A DNA stretch of 47,165 nt from Streptomyces sp. TRM68367 (lineage in GTDB: Bacteria > Actinomycetota > Actinomycetes > Streptomycetales > Streptomycetaceae): NCBI RefSeq assembly GCF_014495685.1, contig NZ_JACTVI010000064.1, forward strand, positions 1-47,165. Reading direction: 5' to 3'. Made by a program: the position numbers and the translations under genes. Position 1 is the stretch's first letter, and each line of letters starts with the position of its first letter. Shown piece by piece: positions 35,472 through 43,145 of the stretch. The notes below the pieces were generated by a model. The model saw only the letters and a list, made by a program, of their open reading frames with translations. It had not been told where the DNA came from and did not search any database.

Positions 35472-36062
35472 TCAACGAGAGGTGTCGTCCATCAACCCGA
35501 GGCGCGAGCCATCAACCACCGGCTCGCCCGGCCCGCTCGGCCTCCTCGGCCCCAGCACCAGACCCGGCCCCGGCCCCGGCCCCGAGAACACCCCCGAACC
35601 CCCACTGGAGCCCCCCTCAAACGCAACGGCACCACCCTCGAACACACTGGCACCGCCCTCCCGCCCCGCGGCATTCCGCCCGCTGCTCCCCCGCTCCAGC
35701 AACTGCCGCACAAGCCCTACGAGTTCCGCAGGCTCGAACGGCTTGGCGAGAAAGGCGTCGACACCCACGCCGACACCGGTCTCGACCTCGTACTGGGTGC
35801 AGGCGCTGACGATGGCGAGGGGAAGATCACGGGTCCGCGGGTCCGCACGCAGCCGGGCGGCGGTGCGCAACCCGTCCAGCCGGGGCATGACGACATCGAG
35901 GGTGACGACATCCGGCCGCACCTGATGGACGACATCCAGACACTCGGCACCATCGGCTGCGGTCACGACCTCGATGCCCTCCAGCTCAAGGTTGACCCTG
36001 ATCAGCTGCCGGATGACCTTGTTGTCGTCCACAACAAGCACCCGGCCCGACGCGCCTGGCAC
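35472..36062 (-). CDS. Single-domain response regulator
   Basis: A receiver domain of about 120 residues forms most of the 196-residue product. The acidic pair is in VLVVDDNKVIRQLIR, the phospho-acceptor Asp in DVVTLDVVMPRLDGLRTAA, and the Lys in FLAKPFEPAELVGLVRQLL. The Ser/Thr switch position is in PLAIVSACTQY. There is no DNA-binding domain; instead about 70 residues of low-complexity Gly/Pro sequence follow (an EGG-containing repeat, then PGPGPG). I use the GTG at 36062 because the receiver begins six residues later; starts further upstream lie in poorly coding sequence. Output is by protein contact; its partner kinase is not in the window. Confidence 0.85.
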   Translation of the reverse strand: MPGASGRVLVVDDNKVIRQLIRVNLELEGIEVVTAADGAECLDVVHQVRPDVVTLDVVMPRLDGLRTAARLRADPRTRDLPLAIVSACTQYEVETGVGVGVDAFLAKPFEPAELVGLVRQLLERGSSGRNAAGREGGASVFEGGAVAFEGGSSGGSGVFSGPGPGPGLVLGPRRPSGPGEPVVDGSRLGLMDDTSR

Positions 36063-36237
36063 AACTTGAGAGTAGGTCCGTCCCGGCCACCGCGTCCGGG
36101 TTTTCCCCACTTCCCCCCTGCGGGCGCCCCGCACCCCCGCCATATGACGAGCCGGCCTGCGGGAAACCCGTTCATGGCCACCCCGAAGGAACTGGTAGGG
36201 TTCTACCCGTCGCCGCGAACACCACGCAGCCGACACC

Positions 36238-36309
36238 GCCCCCGTAGCTCAGGGGATAGAGCAACGGCCTCCGGAGCCGTGTGCGCAGGTTCGAATCCTG
36301 CCGGGGGCA
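36238..36309 (+). tRNA. tRNA-Arg (anticodon CCG)
   Basis: A full cloverleaf can be drawn. The acceptor stem GCCCCCG pairs with CGGGGGC at the 3' end. The D arm has GCTC/GAGC, the anticodon arm ACGGC-CTCCGGA-GCCGT has CCG in the loop, and the T loop carries the usual GGTTCGAATCC. CCG decodes CGG (Arg). No CCA is encoded. The 3' half also serves as the integration site of the element to its right. Confidence 0.97.
36290..36309 (+). other. Putative attL at the 3' end of tRNA-Arg
   Basis: Element integrases of this type recombine in the T arm and acceptor of a tRNA gene, leaving the gene intact. The integrase gene nearby is transcribed towards this end. The matching direct repeat (attR) was not found elsewhere in the window. 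Confidence 0.5.
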
Positions 36310-36327
36310 CCTTGTAGTAGGTGCCTA

Positions 36328-36367
36328 AAGACCCCGCCATCAGCGCGTTTGCTGAGTGCGGGGTCTT
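36328..36367 (+). terminator. Hairpin terminator after tRNA-Arg
   Basis: AAGACCCCGC and GCGGGGTCTT pair perfectly over 10 bp around a 20-base loop, followed by GTTGTG. It ends the tRNA transcript and lies inside the integrated element. Confidence 0.7.
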
Positions 36368-36516
36368 GTTGTGTGTGCAGGCGAATGCCGCCGGAAGCAG
36401 ATGTTTGCCAGTGATCACGTTGTAATAGCGTGTTGATCTTGGAGGGCTTCGCCGCTGGTCACATGCCGTTTCGCCGACCTTGAGAGTAGCCCTGTGGACC
36501 ACCCGTGGACAGGCCG

Positions 36517-36546
36517 AAGCCCCGGACCTCTTACGGTCCGGGGCTT
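36517..36546 (-). terminator. Hairpin terminator after the integrase gene
   Basis: AAGCCCCGGACC and its complement form a 12-bp perfect stem with a six-base loop, 25 bases beyond the int stop. It may work in both directions. Confidence 0.75.
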
Positions 36547-36570
36547 GGGTCGGTCGGTCATGGTCGGCTG

Positions 36571-37959
36571 TCAGTCCGTAGGTTCGTCCCCCTCCCCCAG
36601 CCCTTGCATGATGCGGTCGTTCATCTCCTGCTCCTGGCCGTCGATGCACTTGGCGTAGATCTTCAGCAGCACGTCCACCGAGTGGCCCGCACGAGCGGCG
36701 ACTTCCGGCGCCGGCACTCCGGAGTTGAGCCACTGGGAGACGCCCGCGTGCCGGAGGTCGTACGGCCGGAAGGCCAGGACCGAGGACACTTGATCGGGCA
36801 CGAGCGCCAGTTCTCGCGCCTGTTTCCACGCTCGGGAGTACGAGGACGCCGCGATCACGTTGCCCCGCTCACTGGAGAACAGCCGGCCGTCCTTCGCCGT
36901 GCCGAACTCCTCCAGGTGCTCGCGGAGCAGCCGCACCAACGGAGGCGGAATCGGCACGGTCCGTACCTCCCCGTGGGACCGCTGCTTCAGGCCGCGCCGA
37001 TCGTGCGCCTCCCCGGAGTCCGTCCACGCCTTACCTGCCGTGGGGCGGGTCTCCGCCAGCTCTATGCGGCCCCAGCCTGACGCCGGAAGCGTGCAGTCGG
37101 AGCGGCGAAGGCCGAGGGCCTCCCCAGGTCGCATGGCCGCGTAGTACAAGCACCCGAAGAACGCCCGTAGCCGCCGGCCGCTCGCTCGGTCGTAGCCACC
37201 CACGTACGTGAGCGCGGTCAGCAGTTCCCGTGCCTGCCGAGGGTTGACGACCACCCGGCGGTCAACCTCCTGCAACGCGCGCTTGCCCCGCTTACGCCGG
37301 ACCCTGCTCAACGGGTTGGAGGGCAGGTACTCCAGTTCCATGGCGTACTCAAGCGCGTTGAAGACCACGGCGCGCCGCCGCCGGTAGGTCTGCGTCGCCG
37401 CAGGCTTGCCGTCCAGCCGCCGACTCAGCGCATCGATTAGGTCGTGCGCACGGGTGATCTCCTGCAACTCCGCCACCGGCAGCGACGCCTTCTCGATCCA
37501 CTTCACCGCCGCACTGATCTCCTCTGGCCTCTCACGCTCCCTACGAGGCACAGGCAGGATGTACGACCGCAGCGCACGCCGCAGCACCTCGGGACCGGGC
37601 CGCCCCCGCCCCGGCTTCACCAGAACGGGAACGACCGTCGCCAGCGCATCGGTCATGCTGTCCCGCTGCTTGGCCGACGCCTCCGCCCACCGAGCATCCA
37701 CGTACCTCACTGCCAGGTCGAGGAAGGACAGCGCCGCCTTGCCGCCGCGCAGCGAGTCGGGCAGACCGATGACGGTGTCGAACGGCTCGCCCTTGTCGAG
37801 CGCGCGCACCAGCTTGGCCCGGAAACGGTCGGCCAGTGTCTTGGTCTTGTACGACTCGCTGAACGGTTGTCCGTCGACCGCCCAGCGCACGAGGTAGGTC
37901 GGCTTCTTGGTGGTCTTGTTGACCGACAGCTTCCAGACGGAAGCCTTGTACGACTTCAC
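36571..37959 (-). CDS. int: Tyrosine recombinase (integrase) of the element
   Basis: This 462-residue protein inserts and, with Xis, removes the element at the tRNA. The N-terminal third is an arm-binding and SAM-like domain (ESYKTKTLADRFRAKLVRAL). The catalytic residues are R277 in AMRPGEALGLR, then the second box FRPYDLRHAGVSQWL with R403 and H404 (the first position holds Tyr where most relatives have His), H426 in AGHSVDV and the nucleophile Y435 in LLKIYAKC. It starts with a GTG at 37959 overlapping the xis stop by four bases (GTGA), so both are coupled. Length and position match pSAM2-like integrases. Confidence 0.95.
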   Translation of the reverse strand: MKSYKASVWKLSVNKTTKKPTYLVRWAVDGQPFSESYKTKTLADRFRAKLVRALDKGEPFDTVIGLPDSLRGGKAALSFLDLAVRYVDARWAEASAKQRDSMTDALATVVPVLVKPGRGRPGPEVLRRALRSYILPVPRRERERPEEISAAVKWIEKASLPVAELQEITRAHDLIDALSRRLDGKPAATQTYRRRRAVVFNALEYAMELEYLPSNPLSRVRRKRGKRALQEVDRRVVVNPRQARELLTALTYVGGYDRASGRRLRAFFGCLYYAAMRPGEALGLRRSDCTLPASGWGRIELAETRPTAGKAWTDSGEAHDRRGLKQRSHGEVRTVPIPPPLVRLLREHLEEFGTAKDGRLFSSERGNVIAASSYSRAWKQARELALVPDQVSSVLAFRPYDLRHAGVSQWLNSGVPAPEVAARAGHSVDVLLKIYAKCIDGQEQEMNDRIMQGLGEGDEPTD

Positions 37960-38168
37960 GACGCCGCCCCCTCTGCCCGCTCCTCCAGCCACTCGTCGAG
38001 CACGTCACGGCGAACTCTCAGCTCCCCGTTCGGCAGCCGGATACAGACGGGAGCGAGGCGCAGTTCCCGCCAGCGGTAGAAGGTGCGGCGGGAGACGCCG
38101 CCCAGTTCGTCGAGCACCTGGCGGACCGTGAGCAGCTCTGCCGACTTCGCACGGCTGTCACGTGCCAT
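37956..38168 (-). CDS. xis: Excisionase-like HTH protein
   Basis: The 70-residue protein has a MerR/HTH_17-type winged helix (LTVRQVLDELGGVSRRTFYRW, broken here for display at ELRLAPVC). It binds att DNA and steers recombination to excision. It overlaps the integrase start and the 3' end of the replication gene (11 bases), the compact repSA-xis-int arrangement of AICEs. Size is normal for the family. Confidence 0.9.
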   Translation of the reverse strand: MARDSRAKSAELLTVRQVLDELGGVSRRTFYRWRELRLAPVCIRLPNGELRVRRDVLDEWLEERAEGAAS

Positions 38169-39528
38169 GGAGACCACCGCCCTCCCGCACCGAGGCAGCC
38201 AAGACAGCCGCTTCCGGTGAGTAGCCGCGCCCGGCGTAACGCCACTCGCCGATCGTGACCGTGGGGTAGTCGGCCAGGCCGAGGGCGGCCCGCTGTTGCT
38301 CCGCACGATGGTCGGCACGGGCCTGCCGGAGCGCGGTCAACGTCGTCGAGTACCGACGCGACTTGGTGGAGAAGTGGCCGCCGTACCCGAGCATGTGGGC
38401 CCAGCGGCGCAGCCCGAGCGGCTCGAACTCCGGCAGGCCGCCGAGCCACCAACACGTGCTGATCATGCGCAGCACGTGTGAGCGCACGGGCAGCGTGACC
38501 ATGTCTCGCGCGTGATGAATGCGGCCGTCCACCGCGCCGGCGGACTCCGCCCCCTTGGTCGCGTACTTGGCGATGTAGCCTGCCACGGCCCCCGCAAAAG
38601 CGGGCCGCTCCCCCGGGCTCCGTCCGTATGAGGTGACCGGCCGTACATCGACCTGAGTGCCGAAGCGCAGCACTCGCGGACCGACCACGCCCGCACCGGG
38701 AGCGCTCAGCCGCACCCGACCGACAACAGCCCGTACCGCGGCCATCAGGAGCGGCACGGTCGCCCAGCCGGGCGGAGCCGAGCCAGGGCCGTCCGGACCG
38801 TCGAGCCGGATGACGGCATGGAAGTGAATCAGTCCCCGCCGCTGATACTCGGCGACTTTCGCGTATGAGAGCCGGGCGACGTCCCCGAACTCCGAGCGCG
38901 TCAAACCGGCCCGCCGGGCGACCTCCCGCCGCAGCTCCAACCCGAACCGGTGCCAGAGCCCACCGGCGAGCGCATGCCACAGCACGGCTCCCGCGTAGTC
39001 GTAGCAGCGTGGGCAGACCGGTTCCCCGAGACGGGGATCGTCCGCCAGGTGCCGGTCTCGGCATCCGGCCGGGTTCCCGTGCGGACAACGCTCCTCGATC
39101 CGGCGAGGCCGGCAGACCCGCACATGCCCATCCCGTTCCCGGCGGGTGTGGACCGGGCCGAAGCCGGGAGCGGTGAGCGTGGCGAACACCTGGGGGTGAC
39201 CGCCTACCGCCTCCGGCACCTCCTTACCTCCCACGAGACCGGCTCGGACAAGTTGGTACGTGTCCGCCCGGTACACAGCCGAACAGGCCGGGCAGACCGT
39301 CGCACGCCGGTTGCCGCACGCGGTGAGCAGCCGCCCTCCATAGACATCGGAGCCGTAGGAGAGGAGGGCTGCGCCGGTTGTCGTGTCGTAGACGGTTGCC
39401 GCGCCGACCAAGTGAATCGGGTTGGTACAGCCACCGAGGCGGATGATGTTCCGGCGCCAGGCCGTGAACTCCGGATCCGATGCCCTGCCGACGAGAGCGG
39501 CAACGCCCTGCGGAAGCGCAGTGGTCAT
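38158..39528 (-). CDS. repSA: RepSA-type replication initiator
   Basis: The 456-residue product is a rolling-circle replication initiator of the kind in pSAM2 elements. Two pairs of CxxC zinc fingers are visible, ATVCPACSAVYRADT near 90 and PVCPRCYDYAG near 200, plus other Cys. The metal-binding HUH-like motif is LIHFHAVIRLDG. A segment with catalytic Tyr candidates, GAVAGYIAKYATKG, follows at about 320. Start at the ATG at 39528, which overlaps the preceding gene's stop (ATGA). It nicks and restarts the element's origin after excision. Confidence 0.9.
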   Translation of the reverse strand: MTTALPQGVAALVGRASDPEFTAWRRNIIRLGGCTNPIHLVGAATVYDTTTGAALLSYGSDVYGGRLLTACGNRRATVCPACSAVYRADTYQLVRAGLVGGKEVPEAVGGHPQVFATLTAPGFGPVHTRRERDGHVRVCRPRRIEERCPHGNPAGCRDRHLADDPRLGEPVCPRCYDYAGAVLWHALAGGLWHRFGLELRREVARRAGLTRSEFGDVARLSYAKVAEYQRRGLIHFHAVIRLDGPDGPGSAPPGWATVPLLMAAVRAVVGRVRLSAPGAGVVGPRVLRFGTQVDVRPVTSYGRSPGERPAFAGAVAGYIAKYATKGAESAGAVDGRIHHARDMVTLPVRSHVLRMISTCWWLGGLPEFEPLGLRRWAHMLGYGGHFSTKSRRYSTTLTALRQARADHRAEQQRAALGLADYPTVTIGEWRYAGRGYSPEAAVLAASVREGGGLHGT

Positions 39529-39785
39529 CGGCGACCACCCCCGCCGCCGAACGCCTGCCCCATCACGGCTGAGATCCCCTCCGGTCGAGTCTTGGCGCTG
39601 AAGCGAAGCGTCGGGTCTGTGAGCCAGACGGCCGCCGCATGTGCGGGGCAGAGCCACTGCTCGGTTCCGTCGAGTTCGACGAGGACGATCTGTTCCCGTC
39701 CGGCGCAGGTCGCGACCTGCGCGTCACGCTGCCTGAGTTCGCAGTCGAGCGACGAGGATTTGCGCGAATGATGCGCGGTAGACAA
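39525..39785 (-). CDS. Small Cys-containing element protein, coupled to RepSA
   Basis: The 86-residue product (TTG at 39785 after an AAAGGAG site) has Cys/His at SLDCELRQRDAQVATC and LCPAHAAAVWL, which could hold one zinc. The tail is Gly-rich. It overlaps the initiator start by four bases (ATGA). I do not recognise a family; similar small proteins sit at this place in other AICEs. An upstream GTG at about 39812 is an alternative start. Confidence 0.6.
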   Translation of the reverse strand: MSTAHHSRKSSSLDCELRQRDAQVATCAGREQIVLVELDGTEQWLCPAHAAAVWLTDPTLRFSAKTRPEGISAVMGQAFGGGGGRR

Positions 39786-39889
39786 AGTGTGAGTGCTCCT
39801 TTCACTGCTCACGTGGCGGATGGAGTGGGTTCCTGGCGGGGTCGGGTTTGGCGACTTCGCGCCCCGTCGGGAGCCCGTCGTACGGGCGA

Positions 39890-40180
39890 TCACTGCCGTT
39901 CCTCGGGAGGGATCCCGACAACTCCGTACGAGATCGGTCCGAAGTCGCGTCGTGCGTCGAAGTAGCCGCGACCGATGTCCTCGGTCGGCACACCAAGCGG
40001 AGCGGCGACGGACCGCACACCGTCGAGGCGAGCGACGGAGTCGGAGGCGTCGACCAGGACGACGACGGACGCGTGACGCGGCACGACAGCGGCCGGATTG
40101 GCGGTCAGGAAGTCGACCAGCTCCCGCAGGCCGGCCAGGAAGACGGCACGGTCACCGGAGCGGATGACGTAGTCGGACAC
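39890..40180 (-). CDS. Hypothetical AICE protein
   Basis: The 96-residue protein starts at a GTG at 40180 behind AAGGGG. It has an alternating hydrophobic region (AVFLAGLRELVDFLTANPAA, then ASVVVLVDASDSVARL) and ends FGPISYGVVGIPPEERQ. No known domain is evident. It is one of three small genes between the pump and the initiator, all on the minus strand and closely spaced. Confidence 0.6.
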   Translation of the reverse strand: MSDYVIRSGDRAVFLAGLRELVDFLTANPAAVVPRHASVVVLVDASDSVARLDGVRSVAAPLGVPTEDIGRGYFDARRDFGPISYGVVGIPPEERQ

Positions 40181-40215
40181 AGGGAGTCCCCTTCTCTGTT
40201 CGTGGATGGGGCGGA

Positions 40216-40410
40216 TCAGAAGCGGAGTTGGCCGAGGAAGCCGTTCACTCCGTCGAGGAGGGCCTGAACCACGGGCGCGGCCACGGTCCGGGCGAGCAGG
40301 AAGCCGAAGGCTCCGCAGATCAGCGCGTCGGCCCACCTGAGGTACCGGATGCGCAGAAGGAACCAGATCAGCAGGCCGAGCAGCAGCACGGCCGACATGG
40401 ACACCAGCAC
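40216..40410 (-). CDS. Small membrane protein of the element
   Basis: This is a 64-residue protein with two hydrophobic helices (SAVLLLGLLIWFLLRIRYL and ALICGAFGFLLARTVAAPVV). The GTG start at 40410 has an AAAGGGG site six bases ahead. It lies directly downstream of the FtsK-like pump gene, so a role in transfer or plasmid spreading is a reasonable guess, without sequence proof. Confidence 0.65.
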   Translation of the reverse strand: MLVSMSAVLLLGLLIWFLLRIRYLRWADALICGAFGFLLARTVAAPVVQALLDGVNGFLGQLRF

Positions 40411-40422
40411 GGCAGGCCCCTT

Positions 40423-41742
40423 TCACGGTTCGACGTGCAGTTCGGACAGAACGGGAGTCAGGTGCGCGTACTCGGCGGCGACGGCTTCCGCCTCCGCTTC
40501 CGTGACCAGGTGGGACCGGGCGCGTTCCCAGCCGTCGCCGGACGCGAGTACGGCCGTACCGGCCTGCTCCGGGGCGATAGCCTGTGCGGCCTTCAGTGCG
40601 TCGGGGTTGAGATCACCGAGCGCCATCTCGGCAGTACCGGGGTCGGCCACGCGGTGACACACCCGACCGCCCAACTGCGCGCGAAGCGCGGTGACTCCGG
40701 GCCCCAGGTCGGAGCCGACGCGTTGGCCGGCGACGACCAGGAACACTCCGAGGGCCGCCCCCAGCTGGGCCAGCCGGATTAGTGCCGTGCCGGCCGCGTG
40801 CGCTTCGTCCTTCTCGTTCCTGCTCGCGACGAGGAACAGCTCCGCGATCTCGTCGACAATCACGACGACGGGCACCGGGCGTTCCTTGTCCGTCAGCCCC
40901 CAGATGTTCCGGACGCGAGCCGCCCGGCAGAGGGTCATTCGGTCAAGGGTCAGGTCCACGAGGGCCGCCAGCAGCCGGACCGCTTGCTCTCGGTTGGTGG
41001 CGAGGGCGGACAACCGAGGCTCGTAGAGGGACAGCTCCATGCCGCCCTTGCAGTCGATCCCGACGAGAGCGACGCGTTGCGAGGCGAGACCGGCCACGAG
41101 GGCGTTGATGAGCGTCGACTTCCCGGAGCGGGTGGCCCCCACGATCAGCCAGTGAGGAACGCGCCGCAGGTCGACTGCCCACGCGGCTCCCGTCTCCAGG
41201 GCACCCACGGTGACCCGGAGGAGCTGGCCAGGCCCACGCTGCTTCGGCACCCGAGGGTCAGCCAACGGGTCGGCCGCCGAGGCGACGATCCGCACGACCC
41301 CCGGCCTACAGGAAGTCACCCGCACTGCGTGCACCTGCCAGTTCTCCGCCATGGCGGGCGCAGCCTTGACGAAATCCTCCGGAACCTGGCCCGGCAGCAG
41401 CCGCACGAGCAGGAGGAATCCGCCGGAGGTTGGCCGTATGAGGCCCCGCCGGGGCACGCGCGGCTGAGGCGGAGGCGCCCCTCTGCCGACAAGCCCGGAC
41501 ACTACAGTCAGCGCCGGCCGACGGCTCACGGCGAGCCCGCACCCGGCCATCAGGGGCCGCCAGGTCTGCACGACCCGGAAGGCCACGACCGGGAAGCCGA
41601 GTAACAGCCACCAGGCCGCGGGGTAACCGCGGCGCAGGGCCGGGCCCGCCAGAAGCAGACCCGACACCAGCACTGCGGCCACCACCAGAACCCAACTCGG
41701 CCAGGTCACGCCGGCCGAGGAGGCGGAGGCCAGTCCCATCAC
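40423..41742 (-). CDS. FtsK/SpoIIIE-type conjugative DNA translocase (TraB-like)
   Basis: This hexameric motor pumps double-stranded DNA from donor to recipient hyphae, the single transfer gene of AICEs. The 439-residue product has two membrane helices near 18-60, then the motor: Walker A VGATRSGKST at 202-210, Walker B VVVIVDEIAEL at 292-301, and the GAALGVFLVVAGQRVGSD segment after it. The C-terminus (SGDGWERARSHLVTEAEAEA) is short and has no clear DNA-recognition winged helix. It starts at the GTG at 41742, or ATG at 41739, overlapping the upstream gene. Confidence 0.92.
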   Translation of the reverse strand: MMGLASASSAGVTWPSWVLVVAAVLVSGLLLAGPALRRGYPAAWWLLLGFPVVAFRVVQTWRPLMAGCGLAVSRRPALTVVSGLVGRGAPPPQPRVPRRGLIRPTSGGFLLLVRLLPGQVPEDFVKAAPAMAENWQVHAVRVTSCRPGVVRIVASAADPLADPRVPKQRGPGQLLRVTVGALETGAAWAVDLRRVPHWLIVGATRSGKSTLINALVAGLASQRVALVGIDCKGGMELSLYEPRLSALATNREQAVRLLAALVDLTLDRMTLCRAARVRNIWGLTDKERPVPVVVIVDEIAELFLVASRNEKDEAHAAGTALIRLAQLGAALGVFLVVAGQRVGSDLGPGVTALRAQLGGRVCHRVADPGTAEMALGDLNPDALKAAQAIAPEQAGTAVLASGDGWERARSHLVTEAEAEAVAAEYAHLTPVLSELHVEP

Positions 41743-42089
41743 TGCGCGGCCCCCTTACCCGCCGCACCAGCGGGAGCACTCAGGGGCCGGATCTCCGCCG
41801 CACGGAACGCGATCCCGTGCCGCCCCTCGTTCTCCCACGGCGTGGCGACCAGGTCCCGCACGGCCACCGGCATACCGAGCTGCACACCGGCGGGCTCACC
41901 GGCCACGCTCACGTTCACGACGTCGGCCGACGAGCCCGCCATCAGGCAGAGGCCGACCTGGTACATGGTCTTGCCGGTCTCGCGATCCACACGGAGCTGA
42001 CCGGTCTCACGGTTGGCGACCCGCGGAGCCGGGGGAACGGCACAGATGATCCCCGTGAACTTCGCGGTGTCGATCGGAAGGCTTGCCAC
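41739..42089 (-). CDS. SCO3933-like regulatory/accessory protein
   Basis: The 116-residue protein starts MASLPIDTAKFTGIICAVPP. It has the alternating pattern TGQLRVDRETGKTMYQVGLCL, seen in proteins found ahead of the FtsK-like gene in Streptomyces elements; some are called SCO3933 family regulators. The end is Ala/Gly-rich. The stop overlaps the pump start by four bases (ATGA/GTGATG), so the two are coupled. It is the first gene of the leftward operon; the operators lie just upstream. Confidence 0.7.
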   Translation of the reverse strand: MASLPIDTAKFTGIICAVPPAPRVANRETGQLRVDRETGKTMYQVGLCLMAGSSADVVNVSVAGEPAGVQLGMPVAVRDLVATPWENEGRHGIAFRAAEIRPLSAPAGAAGKGAAQ

Positions 42090-42145
42090 TGTTCGGATCT
42101 CCTCGTCTCTGACACCCGCAGGCCAATCCTGCGGGTTGCTAGACC

Positions 42146-42194
42146 ACCCGTACTACGGGTGACGGAGACAAGAGTGACCACCCGTAGTACGGGT
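42146..42194. promoter_or_regulatory. Two ACCCGTA-N-TACGGGT palindromes upstream of the tra operon
   Basis: ACCCGTA-C-TACGGGT at 42146-42160 and ACCCGTA-G-TACGGGT at 42180-42194 are 15-bp palindromes, 34 bp centre to centre, and reverse complements of each other. They lie between the leftward operon (start 42089) and the rightward regulator gene (start 42288). A dimeric repressor site is the natural reading. Confidence 0.7.
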
Positions 42195-42224
42195 TGTCAA
42201 CCGGCCCGGCATAGGGGAGTCTTC

Positions 42225-42259
42225 TTCCAGTGCTGGAAAATGTGCTTCCAGCACTGGAA
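42225..42259. promoter_or_regulatory. Two TTCCAG-N2-CTGGAA palindromes before gntR
   Basis: TTCCAG-TG-CTGGAA at 42225-42238 and TTCCAG-CA-CTGGAA at 42246-42259 are 21 bp apart, exactly two helical turns. They stand 30-60 bases before the GntR start, where an autoregulator would bind. Confidence 0.7.
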
Positions 42260-42287
42260 GCAGTGATGACGGCCGTGGAGGGCCCGC

Positions 42288-43028
42288 ATGCCACCGAAGA
42301 ACACGCAGCCGAAGTACCGGCAGATCGCCGACTACCTGCGCGAGGGCATCATGGACGGCACCTTCCCCGCCGGCCAACCGCTGCCGTCCGAGGAGACGTT
42401 GGCGAAGCAGTTCGGCGTGACGCGCCCTACAGTCCGTCAGGGCCTGAGCGAGCTAAGGGCATCCGGTCTCGTCGAGGCCATCATGGGCCGCGGCACCTTC
42501 GCCCGCTCCCCCCACAGCCGCCCCAGGCACACACGCCCGCGCGGCGTGCGCCGCACCTCGGACGGTCGCTACGTCGAGGCTGACGGCATCCGCTGGACAG
42601 ACGCCGAGCCCCCGATAGCCACCCGCACCGACGCCCCCCTAGCCTTGGCGGACCTACTCCGCATCCCGCCAGGTGAGCCGATGTTCACGTACGACGCCTT
42701 GCAGACCGCGGATCACGGCCACCTCCGCCAACTCCACCGCACATACATCCCGTTCTCGGTACTGATCGACACCAAGTACGAGGAGGAAGCCCCACCGCCG
42801 GCGCCAGAGCTCTACACGGCACTCACGGACCTGGGCCACGAACTCCACTTCACGGAGTTCGTCCGCACCCGCATGCCCCTACCGGACCAGGCCCAAGCGC
42901 TACGCCTTGCCGACGGGGTCCCCATGCTCCACATCATTCGAGTGACCCTCACTGAGTCAGAGAGGCCTCTCGCCCTGGAGGAGTTTCACCTCCCCGGCGA
43001 CGAGCTGGAGCTGTCGTTCCGGCTGTAG
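42288..43028 (+). CDS. GntR/HutC-family transcriptional regulator
   Basis: The 246-residue protein has an N-terminal winged helix (KYRQIADYLREGIMDG, LPSEETLAKQFGVTRPTVRQ, GLVEAIMGRGTF) and a C-terminal UTRA ligand domain at about 95-240 (ending ALEEFHLPGDELELSF). AICEs carry a KorSA-like GntR protein that represses pra/replication and transfer. The ATG follows GGAGGG at good spacing. It diverges from the tra operon, with two operator pairs between. Confidence 0.92.
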   Translation: MPPKNTQPKYRQIADYLREGIMDGTFPAGQPLPSEETLAKQFGVTRPTVRQGLSELRASGLVEAIMGRGTFARSPHSRPRHTRPRGVRRTSDGRYVEADGIRWTDAEPPIATRTDAPLALADLLRIPPGEPMFTYDALQTADHGHLRQLHRTYIPFSVLIDTKYEEEAPPPAPELYTALTDLGHELHFTEFVRTRMPLPDQAQALRLADGVPMLHIIRVTLTESERPLALEEFHLPGDELELSFRL

Positions 43029-43145
43029 CACAGTTCGAGTTGGCTCAGACTTTCTCTACGTCATCAAGGCGGCTCGCTCCGCTCACCGCGCGCGGCACAG
43101 CAATCAGCCGCTGGCCGTCAGAGATGGGGTACGTCGTGGGGCTGG

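Larger units (their letters stand above)
36310..43145. mobile_element. Actinomycete integrative and conjugative element (pSAM2/SLP1 type), recognisable part
   Basis: From the tRNA end onward the genes are int, xis, repSA-like, small proteins, traB/ftsK-like, an SCO3933-like regulator and a GntR regulator. This is the usual order of AICEs, which excise, replicate by rolling circle and transfer double-stranded DNA with a single FtsK-like pump. The core gene set is present, but spread genes (spd) and a nudix/pra gene are not recognisable. IS256 stands where the rest would be. The right limit is uncertain. Confidence 0.85.

Noticed and set aside
42129..42260. CRISPR-like array
   Set aside because: The repeats are two short palindrome pairs, not equal repeats with unique spacers.
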